A stretch of 64,000 nucleotides of DNA from Trypanosoma brucei gambiense DAL972 (Eukaryota; Euglenozoa; Kinetoplastea; Trypanosomatida; Trypanosomatidae), in assembly GCF_000210295.1 (NCBI RefSeq), contig NC_026743.1:2170001-2234000 (forward strand), written 5' to 3'. The translations under genes were made by a program, and so were the position numbers. The notes beneath the pieces are model-generated. The model made no database searches, was not told where the DNA came from, and was given only the letters and a program-made list of their open reading frames with translations. How positions within the stretch are numbered: the first letter of the stretch is position 1; each line of letters begins with the position of its first letter. This document shows, piece after piece, positions 28,701-36,561 of the stretch.

Positions 28701-29181
28701 GGCGATTCAGGCATTGGGACCAGCAGCGGTTACTGAGTTTCTCAAAACTGGCGAAGTGGAGGTGCTCGGCAAGAAGATATCACGTGACGATGTGAAGGTG
28801 ATCCGTAAAGTAAAGGATGGCATAACTGACTTTGAGAGCAACACTGACAATGATGTAGTCGTTCTCTTGGACAAGCGAGATGACCAAACGTTGGTGGACT
28901 CATGGCGCGCGCGGGAGTTCGTTAACCGAGTGCAGCAGCTCCGCAAGAAGGCCAAACTCATCGTCAAAGACATTATTGAGGTCTACTTCGAGACGGAGGA
29001 TCCGGAACTGACTACCTCGATCCTCAACTGCTCTGAGCAGGTTAACAAAACTATCCGGGGGAAATGGGAAACAATGGACAAGCTCCCTAAAGGGGCTAAG
29101 CTAATTGCGGAGGAAGACAACTCGATATCGGGAGTTGGAATAAGAATTGTTTTCACACAACCGTCGGCTGGTGAATCGTAA
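25750..29181 (+). CDS. IleRS: Isoleucyl-tRNA synthetase, dual cytosolic/mitochondrial
   Basis: 1143 aa from the first ATG; 1077 aa from the second in-frame ATG at 25948 (Met-67). Class I signatures: HYGH at residues 124-127 within PFATGLPHYGHLLAGT, and KMSKR at 681-685. The CP1 editing domain lies between them (WTTTPWTLPSNLAL; CVVHQAPGFGEED). A eukaryote-type C-terminal region follows the anticodon-binding domain (LSNWYVRMNRRRMKD). The enzyme charges tRNA-Ile with isoleucine. Residues 1-66 are Ser/Thr/Arg-rich with few acidic residues at the start, as in a mitochondrial presequence. In T. brucei one gene supplies both compartments through alternative trans-splicing, because mitochondrial tRNAs are imported. 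Confidence 0.96.
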   Translation: MNRCYSLLCSVLNSGKRAQTSFPSTRCTVIHSRVLPSESITSSFSPPETTTASKDKSRGETASKTTMTGPLQNFGDELNFPKMEEEVLKHWEDIDAFKECLKQSEGKKPYTFYDGPPFATGLPHYGHLLAGTIKDIVCRYAHQTGHHVDRRFGWDCHGLPIEFEIDKEYGIKSSHDVKKMGIENYNNACRAIVMRFSEEWRKTVTRMGRWIDFDNDYKTMYLSYMESVWWVFKSLWDKGLVYRGFKVMPFSTACTTPLSNFEANLNYKDVSDPSLMVTFRTKDDPNTFLIAWTTTPWTLPSNLALCVHPNIDYVKVLDSKTKRHYIFGEPRLGEVYPKKKGDGKKGTETSPYTIVSRMKGKELVGTKYEPLFPYFEEKYGATAYRVLCDAYVATDSGTCVVHQAPGFGEEDNRICIDSGVITKEDMLCPVDENGSFTPDVVDFQGRYVKEADSDIIKYLESKGLVHSKGSIVHSYPFCWRSEAPLIYKAVDTWFVKVESLREQLLSANEETEWVPDFVKVRRFSNWLADAKDWNVSRNRYWGTPLPIWHSEDWEEVVCVGSVAELEELSGTKGITDIHRHFVDQLTIPSKRPGMPPLRRVEVVFDCWFESGSMPYAQIHYPFAAKDSFVGEKFPADFVAEGLDQTRGWFYTMLVLGVALFGRVPFKNVVVNGLILAEDGKKMSKRLKNYPEPGIIINTHGADALRMYMINSPVVRAEPLRFREQGVKGIVRDVMLPLFNAAKFFIANANYCVELGGNVATDVVSSNEMDRWILASTQTLQQYVKREMEKYHLYNVVPGVLRFVVDLSNWYVRMNRRRMKDTVDLEDRSKALSTMLNVLFAVSRIIAPIAPFVAEMLYLRIKPLLPQEQQLKSVHFHMFPEDDISKHDEVLERAMTRMVTIVELARVLRDRMVIPMKRPVRQVVVVHPDEAYLDDVRKVVTYIKEEVSAFEVVLSSSDEYVTTQLDASMENLGKLYRNEAPQIRKAIQALGPAAVTEFLKTGEVEVLGKKISRDDVKVIRKVKDGITDFESNTDNDVVVLLDKRDDQTLVDSWRAREFVNRVQQLRKKAKLIVKDIIEVYFETEDPELTTSILNCSEQVNKTIRGKWETMDKLPKGAKLIAEEDNSISGVGIRIVFTQPSAGES

Positions 29182-29966
29182 TGTGTGCATGGTGTTTCTT
29201 TATCCCATGCTCGGAACTTTGCCTCAGGGGAATCTCCCCTCTGTTTCAGACCTTAAAGACTGATGTAAGAATAAACGCAAGGGGCTTGGAGAACACCAGC
29301 AGGACGGTATGCTGAAGCGGGGGAAGTGGTAGTAGCAAAAAAAAACTAAGAAGAGGCAACCGTAGGTGAGGAGGGGAGGGATGAAGTAATGTTGTGAATA
29401 TGAGATTTAAAAAAAAGGATGCATGGGAAGCAAAAAGGACAACAAAAAGAAAAGAATACTGGTGATGGGTCGGCGGGTGGATAGGGTGAGGTAACAACGG
29501 AGGAAAGAACAGACTGCATTTCAACATTGTTGTGATGTATACACCTTTTCATCCATTTTTTGTTTAATTTTTCCCTTTCAAAATATTTTCTAGTGATAAC
29601 ATAGAAGCTACTTTAAAGGAGTAGGTGTTTTGTTGTACTGACTTTTATTGGTTCCCAGCCTTCACCCAGGAGTATTGTCTCGTTGTTATCGTTCAACCAC
29701 TGTGTTCCACTTCAGCCTTCCCTGGGAATCTAAGCTTTAAAATTTACTCCTGTGTCGCTTCCCAGATTTTTTGCTAGGCGTGACCCCACTGGTGACTGTG
29801 CGAACAGCAATGAATTAACGGTTTGATAACCCCAAATGGCCTTGTTTGCATTTCTTTCCTCACTTTCTTTTTGTGGGTTTCGACTTGCCATGTTATCACT
29901 TCCACTTAGCACACCTCAGCAAATAGTGGACATAGGCTGTTCCTCGCTTAGCAACGCTATCTGCTG
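29182..29966 (+). other. Intergenic spacer
   Basis: Purine-rich IleRS 3' UTR (29270-29500), then T-rich sequence. The acceptor TATCACTTCCACTTAG, AG at 29908-29909, gives a 57-nt 5' UTR for the NERD gene. The antisense frames over the purine-rich part are artefacts. Confidence 0.6.
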
Positions 29967-31208
29967 ATGACGCACTATGTTGATAGTGTATTGTACTGGT
30001 TCCCCACGCTGGTACTTGTGGTTTGTATGATTGTGCTGATCGTCACTGCGGTTGGTTTGAGTCTTGGGAAGTTCTGGCGGGGCTTATCATCGTGGTCATG
30101 GCGTCGTATTTTTTCCCTAACACGCATGTCGATGCGTCAAACCACATTTCGTGCATCGATGAATGCAGAAGAGGCGGTGGAAACGGCACTGCGGAAGGCT
30201 GGCTGGAAGCACGTTTTCCTCCGCCGTCGCGTCTTCGTGCCGCGGTTGCAACACAATCGTGAAATTGATGTTGTGGCTGTTGGACCCGTGGTGCTGGTGG
30301 TGGAAGTGAAACACTGGCGTGGCTCCGTTTGGTGCAATGGCCAGCGCTGGTTTCAACAGGTGCATAAGACTGCGCGGGCACTCGAGTTTGAAGACATTAG
30401 GGAAGATAACGTTGTAAAGGCGGCTGCACTCCGTCGACATATCGAAAACGATAAACGTGTACCGCTTCCAGACTTCAATTTACTTTCGGACTGTCTGCAG
30501 GAGAGTGAAGGAGATGGAACATGGTATGAGGACCGACGTCTCCACAAACAATGCGGCACCGTCATCATCCCCGTAGTAGTGTTCACGAACCCACTGGTTC
30601 GCTTGGATCCCAGCACGGTTAAGCAAAAGGATGACGTATTTGACTTGCCCGGGTTAGAGAGGTATGCAAGAAACCTCCTGCACAACACGCGTGGAGCGTC
30701 AGTCTTTGACTATTACAAACAGCGTGTTGATGAGTTTTTGCGTCCTGTATTTATCGGAAGAAGTATAACACCCGATACTTATTGCCTATCTTTTTTTACT
30801 GAAGAAAAAGTGGCCCGCGTGGTCGAGCGTATGCGCACGTGGGACATGGTTTATCTTCTTAATGGGCGGCTGGTTCATGGGGATATTGTATCTTTTGGGC
30901 TCCCCTCTACCAACCGCCATTTTGTGCGTCAGCAGATATCTGATGTGGAAATTACATGGTTTGATGGTTTAATTGGTTTTGCGCGAACCATGTGGATGAA
31001 CAGTGGTGGAATGGTCAAAATTACCCTTTCAAGTCCGCGAAAGAGGAAGGTTTTTAGTTTTCCTCTAGTGCCGCGCCACTTGAAATCCATTTATAAGAAC
31101 GACCGACTGGTGCTTAAGTTGGCGGGTACGACCAATTTGGAGGAAATACCTTTGGCGGATATCGCGACACTCCGGCTCAGTCAGCACCGGGAAACGGACG
31201 GATCCTAA
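29967..31208 (+). CDS. Membrane-anchored NERD-domain (nuclease-related) protein
   Basis: 413 aa. One strong N-terminal membrane segment (residues ~8-33, YWFPTLVLVVCMIVLIVTAV) is followed by a basic stretch. A NERD domain at ~55-190 starts with the helix EEAVETALRKAGW and carries a PD-(D/E)xK-like core: REIDVVAVGP with D101, then VVEVKHWRG with E113-x-K115, and the WF region (GQRWFQQ) typical of NERD. The family is predicted to cleave or bind nucleic acid. The C-terminal half (residues ~260-413) has no recognised domain. The N-terminal anchor suggests an ER, mitochondrial or nuclear-envelope location. Domain and catalytic triad are visible; nuclease activity is not established. Confidence 0.8.
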   Translation: MTHYVDSVLYWFPTLVLVVCMIVLIVTAVGLSLGKFWRGLSSWSWRRIFSLTRMSMRQTTFRASMNAEEAVETALRKAGWKHVFLRRRVFVPRLQHNREIDVVAVGPVVLVVEVKHWRGSVWCNGQRWFQQVHKTARALEFEDIREDNVVKAAALRRHIENDKRVPLPDFNLLSDCLQESEGDGTWYEDRRLHKQCGTVIIPVVVFTNPLVRLDPSTVKQKDDVFDLPGLERYARNLLHNTRGASVFDYYKQRVDEFLRPVFIGRSITPDTYCLSFFTEEKVARVVERMRTWDMVYLLNGRLVHGDIVSFGLPSTNRHFVRQQISDVEITWFDGLIGFARTMWMNSGGMVKITLSSPRKRKVFSFPLVPRHLKSIYKNDRLVLKLAGTTNLEEIPLADIATLRLSQHRETDGS

Positions 31209-31772
31209 AATGGAGAGATTTAAATCTCCTAAATCCGCTTCACTCGTGGCTGCTCAGCTCTGGAGTGGCTGTGAACGGGAGAGGGAGAGGTGGAAGATAG
31301 TGTTCACTTTGGTTTTTGGTTCTGTGCGCGTGTACATAAAAAACATAATGACTACCGGTGAGTTAGACTGACCATTGGCAGTTCCTTTCTCTACCTCTTA
31401 TTAAATGACTTCATTACACGATATTGGTGGACATGGGTACCCTGGTTGTGTGAAGGGAAGTTCATCACAGAGCGGTGTATATCCTCGGTTAACTTTCCTC
31501 CATTGGGCTCAACTCAAATGGGAAGGTAACTTTTCTACGCGTAATTACTTAACACTATAACCAAGCAAACGGGAGAGCCATCATCCTTTCGAGTGGTATT
31601 CAAATTCCGCTACGTAGTCACCCATTTTCACACCCCTTCTTCAGGGTCATTGTTTAATTTGTGTTTCTTTACTCTCGAAACCTCAGGAAGTTAACGGCTT
31701 GCAAAAAGGACGGACTCTCAAGTTTGTGGAGTCGGAAGCAATCAAAGCAGCAAGAGCTGCTGACATTGGGTT
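31209..31772 (+). other. Intergenic spacer
   Basis: AT-rich, no repeats of note. Candidate acceptors for the next gene are CCCCTTCTTCAG (AG 31643-31644) and TTTACTCTCGAAACCTCAG (AG 31685-31686); from either, the first ATG is 31773. Confidence 0.55.
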
Positions 31773-33386
31773 ATGCTTCGCACTAGCATTATTGTGCGGT
31801 GGGTTCCAAGGTACTTTAAGCGATCTATTCAAGCACCCCAAAGGCAGCGACGAGGAGGTCCAACAATTGAAGCGACATGTGGGAGGGACAATAAGTCCTA
31901 CCCATCCGCTGACGCACGACGTGAAACGGTTTCCGGGCATGCGAAGAAACAAAAAGCACGGGATGCAACTGTGATGGCAAGTAAACAGCGCGTACCACAT
32001 CCGAAAGCATTTTCTCCACATCGAACCCCAGAGGTTCGGGCGCTTGCAGAAAAGGCAACTACGATTCTCCGTTGTTTTGATCAACAAAAACTGGAGGGAC
32101 AAGTGTTTAGTCGAGGAATAGGACCTGATTGCCATAGCTCTGGACTATCACCTTCCGCATTGACGAAGGATCATTGCGAGGATGCGCAACTCCGACGGAG
32201 CAAGGACAGTTTGTGTTTCATGGGAAAGACAGAGGTACTTGCTGTGCTCAAAGCTGTGCTTCCCCCACCCCCACTCAATAATGCGGTGTCTCTTTCCCAC
32301 AGTGACTGCCAACGGCTGTCAGAGCCGTGTGGGTCGAGCCGCAGCCTTTTAGTTGCTATTCCTGATGACGAGGCTGCCAATGTTCATGGTTACCTACGAC
32401 GTATAAGGGGCAAAGCTGAGGGCAAGGAGGGAGATATTACAAGCATTGATAGTGCTGCTGGCGGGACAACTTTGGCTGCGTCTATGTCGTTGCGCGATGT
32501 GACTATTTTTTTGCAACTGTATGAAGCCGTGGAGAGTGAGGATGGTGCACTGCTTCTTCAACTAATGGGTGTGCTGAGACGCATTGTGTTTTCAGGACAC
32601 GGATGTGAATTTAACGAAGGAAGCCCCAAGGACACCGTTGGTGTGGTGTCGCAGCTGCTTGTTGTTCTTTCAAGTCTTGGTCTGGCAGAGGAACACGTCC
32701 TTCAAAGGCTAGTAAGTTCCACTGGGCCCTTCCTCACGACTCGCCTAGTCCTTAACAGCAAAGAGTCCAATCTGATACAACTCCTTGTGGCACTTCACCG
32801 CTTCGGTTTCCACCACGAGAAGTGCTACACGGCTTGTGTAAGGGCATTGCAGACTGCAGCACATCGAGATCCGCTGAACTCTTTCATTCGGCATGCACTT
32901 CTGAAGCGTGGCAGCAAAGAGCCCGCGCAGCTCTCGAAGGGAGGCATCAGAATCCCTCGGTGTTTGAATGGGCTAACGGTGAGTGATTTACTCGAGGCAC
33001 TCTCTGGGATGGCTCTTAGTTTACACAGACAGAAAGTTGTTGTGGACTTGCTCCTAGCCACGATAGTCGCTATCGTACTGAACGAAGAGCTTGCAATGAC
33101 AAATAAACCCCATCTCCGCAATCCGGAAAATATCGTGACCACTGCCGATGAACATGCCTTCATGCAGGACTGGATTTCGGCTCGGGCACTACAGGTACAA
33201 CGTGCAGCTAAAGTAAGCGAACAAATGGAATTGCCTCACCCAGTAATCCCTCAACTCTTCGAGCGACTCGCTGTTCGTTACCGTGGGCTGATCGTTGATG
33301 GTGGCGATGGGGATATTAGTCCAGAGAATGTGGGCTTCTACGATGCCGTCACAGCAGACTTGATAAAGGTATCGAGAAGTAAGTGA
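31773..33386 (+). CDS. Unknown protein with mitochondrial-type N terminus
   Basis: 537 aa, unrecognised. It begins MLRTSIIVRWVPRYFKRS, an amphipathic basic segment typical of mitochondrial import signals, followed by a charged low-complexity region to about residue 90. The remainder is helical, with repeated Leu-rich helices (for example FLQLYEAVESEDGALLLQLM, VVSQLLVVLSSLGLAEEHVL, LIQLLVALHRFGFHHEKCY), spaced like the RAP/FASTK or octotricopeptide RNA-binding proteins of kinetoplast organelles. No terminal RAP signature is evident. The style resembles the first gene in this window, but direct homology between them was not established. Confidence 0.75.
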   Translation: MLRTSIIVRWVPRYFKRSIQAPQRQRRGGPTIEATCGRDNKSYPSADARRETVSGHAKKQKARDATVMASKQRVPHPKAFSPHRTPEVRALAEKATTILRCFDQQKLEGQVFSRGIGPDCHSSGLSPSALTKDHCEDAQLRRSKDSLCFMGKTEVLAVLKAVLPPPPLNNAVSLSHSDCQRLSEPCGSSRSLLVAIPDDEAANVHGYLRRIRGKAEGKEGDITSIDSAAGGTTLAASMSLRDVTIFLQLYEAVESEDGALLLQLMGVLRRIVFSGHGCEFNEGSPKDTVGVVSQLLVVLSSLGLAEEHVLQRLVSSTGPFLTTRLVLNSKESNLIQLLVALHRFGFHHEKCYTACVRALQTAAHRDPLNSFIRHALLKRGSKEPAQLSKGGIRIPRCLNGLTVSDLLEALSGMALSLHRQKVVVDLLLATIVAIVLNEELAMTNKPHLRNPENIVTTADEHAFMQDWISARALQVQRAAKVSEQMELPHPVIPQLFERLAVRYRGLIVDGGDGDISPENVGFYDAVTADLIKVSRSK

Positions 33387-33906
33387 CCGGCACACTATCG
33401 ACTGTACACATGTTCCTCTTCTTTTCTTCTTGCCGATCAGCTGCTGTGTCGCACCTGCTCAGCTGGTAAATACTTGTATGTGTGTTAATATGCCGTACCG
33501 TGGTTCTTTATTATCCCTCCTGATGTCGTACCCACTATGTCTCCTCCTTCTGCGCGAAACGTCATTTGTTAGACTATTGTAACTAATAGCGCTATCACGG
33601 TAACAAAAATAAGGTAATTGCATAAACGTCCAAGCGGTAACAAAAATTGCTACAAACCGCCCTGTAATTCAAAGATAACAAACTGCCGGGTGTACATAAT
33701 TAACTAGCTTGAAAGAGGGAGAGCACACAAAGCAAGGAAGGCTACATTGCACTCTTGTGGGTGGTGGATAGGTGTACGAGAAGGAGTGGAAAATAGATTC
33801 CACATAATCACACGACACTGAAAGAGAGAGTGAAGGGCAAGTGAATAACTGGTGGAGGCGGTGCGGGTAAAGCAAGAAATAAGTGGAAAGCTAACAAAGG
33901 GACAAA
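33387..33906 (+). other. Intergenic spacer, mostly 5' UTR of the RGG gene
   Basis: GTTCCTCTTCTTTTCTTCTTGCCGATCAG gives an acceptor AG at 33439-33440, implying a 5' UTR of about 467 nt. That is long for this window and contains several upstream ATGs (for example 33478, 33489). Antisense frames here are shadows. Confidence 0.45.
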
Positions 33907-34572
33907 ATGTCTGAGGAGTCCTTGACGTTTGCTGAAGTTGTGGCCCGCAAAAATCGTGGGAGCCAATCCGAACTTGTTGGTGCGGATGACAGTGTTGCCA
34001 GCCTGCCTTCACATGGAGCACTTCAAAATGGATTAATTGTATTACCATCGCGCCCTTCGGTGGGTGAGAGCTACGCGGATGCAGTAAAGTCAGCGAGTGT
34101 GAAACTTGGTGGTGTTCCGGTGAATGTGTCCAAGCTGGATGGCCATGAGTCCGTCACGAATTCAACTTTACAAGAACAGGAGTCCGTACTTTCTTCCTGG
34201 GCTGATGATGACGAATGTTTCTTTGACTCGGTTCGAAACGCCTTGCAGAACAGAAATGATGAATTTGAATTGAGGGGCTACCCCAACAATAGCCTTTCTT
34301 ACGTCAATGTTGGTAATAACGGTTCTAACAACGTTTATGGCAACTCCAATAACAATTACGGTGGCTACAGCAACTTCCGGCGGGGTCGTGGGTCACGTGG
34401 GTGGCGGTTCATTAACGGTAACGAAGCAAATTCCAGCAATGGCAACACCCACAGCAACAACAACAAAAAACGAAAGGGATATAACAACAAAACTTGGGGC
34501 TCCTACAATCCACCTTGTGGAGTTGATTCTTTAAACCACTTCGGTGGTGGGAGGTTCAGTGGATTTCGGTAG
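33907..34572 (+). CDS. Asn/Gly/Ser-rich RGG-type protein, probable RNA-associated factor
   Basis: 221 aa. The first ~120 residues are acidic, with two short look-alike motifs, FAEVV (8-12) and YADAV (56-60). A WADDDE acidic patch precedes the C-terminal half, which is low-complexity: Asn, Gly, Tyr and Ser dominate (NNGSNNVYGNSNNNYGGYSN) and basic clusters RRGRGSRGWR and NNNKKRKGYNN occur. This resembles prion-like/RGG tails of mRNP and granule proteins. No RRM, zinc finger or membrane segment is present. RNA binding is inferred from composition only. The long Asn runs are unusual beside the other proteins here. Confidence 0.8.
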   Translation: MSEESLTFAEVVARKNRGSQSELVGADDSVASLPSHGALQNGLIVLPSRPSVGESYADAVKSASVKLGGVPVNVSKLDGHESVTNSTLQEQESVLSSWADDDECFFDSVRNALQNRNDEFELRGYPNNSLSYVNVGNNGSNNVYGNSNNNYGGYSNFRRGRGSRGWRFINGNEANSSNGNTHSNNNKKRKGYNNKTWGSYNPPCGVDSLNHFGGGRFSGFR

Positions 34573-35024
34573 CTGTGCATATCCTTCCTCTATTCAGTGA
34601 ATAAATGGAAGTTGTGGCTTTTTTTTTCTTCTCGTTTTGTTTGTTACATGTGATGATGGCATTATATCCCCCTTCTTCTTACCTGTATTGTTCTCTTCGT
34701 AGTGACTGTTGTTGCTTCCCTGGGGCGATAATTGGTTTGTTGTGTGCTGACTCAGTTTTGGTGATGTTCGTTTGGCCTTCAGCTGCACAAACGATTTTTT
34801 TTTTTTTCCTTTCTACGTTTCTCTTCCACCCCCTCCCCCCCCCCAAAAAAAAAAAAGGAAGACCAGCTGATGACATGTGGGAAGATGTATACGAACTAAT
34901 GCAAAATTGGCAGCGCTAACCTCCCTTTTTTTCCTTCTCTTTTGTTTTGCAATTGACAGTGACATTTCGAGGAATTGTAACCGGATGAAGGAAAGACAAA
35001 ATAACTAATACATTTGTACGGAAA

Positions 35025-35026
<2 letters not shown>

Positions 35027-35064
<38 letters not shown>
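35027..35064 (+). repeat. (AT)19 microsatellite
   Basis: Uninterrupted AT dinucleotide run in the spacer between the RGG gene and the beta-adaptin gene. Confidence 0.95.
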
Positions 35065-35066
<2 letters not shown>

Positions 35067-35546
35067 CGTGAATTTTTTTCTTTTTTAAGTACATGTTGAA
35101 ATATGTTTGTCTTTACCTTTCTTTTGCTTTTTATTTTTCTTTCCTCACGTTAATCACCGCGCACAGTTTCCTCTCGAGGTCATCTGTTTTCAAGAGCAAC
35201 AAAAGCAAAATAATAAAAAAAAAAGGCGCTTTTTCTTTTTATTTCGTTTACTTCTTTCGGTATGTACGGTGGCTTGACAATGATAGCGTCCAATTATTTT
35301 TTTTTCTTTCTCCCTTTTAGTTAACATGCGCGTGGAGAAAAAAAAGGTTAAACTCACAACTCTTTTGGTGGTTACTCAGTTTTTTTTGTTTTTTTTTTAA
35401 ATCTCGTTTTGTTGTTCTATTTTACTTTTTTATGCAAATGCATTGCCTGTTGTAATATTTGGTTGCTTCGCATTAAACAGTCCCCCCTCCCTCAAATGTT
35501 TACATTTTTTGTTGCATTTGCATCAGTTGATACTTGTAGGAGACTG

Positions 35547-35590
35547 TGATGATGATGATGATTATTATTATTATTATTATTATTATTATT
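35547..35590 (+). repeat. (GAT)5(ATT)10 compound microsatellite
   Basis: GAT repeats convert directly into ATT repeats, a compound trinucleotide tract likely to be length-polymorphic. Confidence 0.95.
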
Positions 35591-36561
35591 GCGTGGGAAA
35601 AGGAAGGCAAAGAGAAGTAAAACAAACGAGGGTGGAAAAAATACATCCCCCTCCCCAGGAAGAAAAAAAAACGAATATGATTGGTGTTTTTCAGTTTAAT
35701 GAATTGTAACTTCTCAACAGGATGCGGGGGGGAAGTGGTGTGAACCGAGGAATTCGTAATTGATAAGTGACAGTACTGCCATAGCACAAACAAACACGCC
35801 AAGTATTGAATTTGAAGGTTCTAAAAAAAAAAAAAAACTCGGAACTAATTTGGTTCATTTCGATGCCGGAGAGTAGTCACTGTTTCATTACTTTTTTTCT
35901 GTGTTTTGTTTTTTCTCTTTTGGTTTATGTTTTAATTTCAAGGTCAGCTTCTCTGATTTGTGGCGGGCTCTAGCGAGTATTGATCTCAGTTTGAATTTGC
36001 GCTTTTCACCTTTCATATTTTTTTTAAATGGTTCACGTGTGAGGTGAGGTGTGCTGCTGTTTTTTCTTTTTTTTTTATTTTTTTTTTTGACACAATCATG
36101 TGGGCATAAATGTTCGGTTTGTTCAATTTGCATTAGTGATATTTGCAGCTGTTGCGACTGTGGATGTGCAATGAGGTAAAGTACAGAAACACAACCCATG
36201 ATAGTGAGTAAAAGAAAATAAAATATTGAAAGTGATAACTTTTGTATTAGGGGAGGATAAGGGACAAAGAAGAGAAGAATCAGTTAGTGAAGGAATAGTA
36301 TGAAGTTATTGTAGTACTAGCGAAGGAGTGCGTGATCATCTGACCAATAGCTGAAATAATTACTTTTCAAAAACGAGTAAAATCGCCGTTTTTTTTTTGG
36401 TGTGTGTCGTTCAGGCCGGTACCTTTCCTTGAAATGATCCTTTCCTTTCCTTCCCTTCCCTTTTTGTTTTTTTTTCTTACCTTCCCATTGATTAGAGGTG
36501 AAAATTTCCTGTGCTTCAGTACGGCATTACCGACGGAAGTTTCACTTTTACACACGACCTT

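Larger units (their letters stand above)
34573..36561 (+). other. Long intergenic spacer, 2.0 kb, rich in simple repeats
   Basis: The spacer holds C9A12 (34838-34857), (AT)19 (35027-35064), (GAT)5(ATT)10 (35547-35590), A15 (35823-35837) and many T runs. ORFs inside are low-complexity artefacts. The 3' end has the acceptor for the beta-adaptin gene: a T/C tract from 36428 to 36478 and the AG at 36494-36495, 67 nt before the ATG. Confidence 0.6.
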
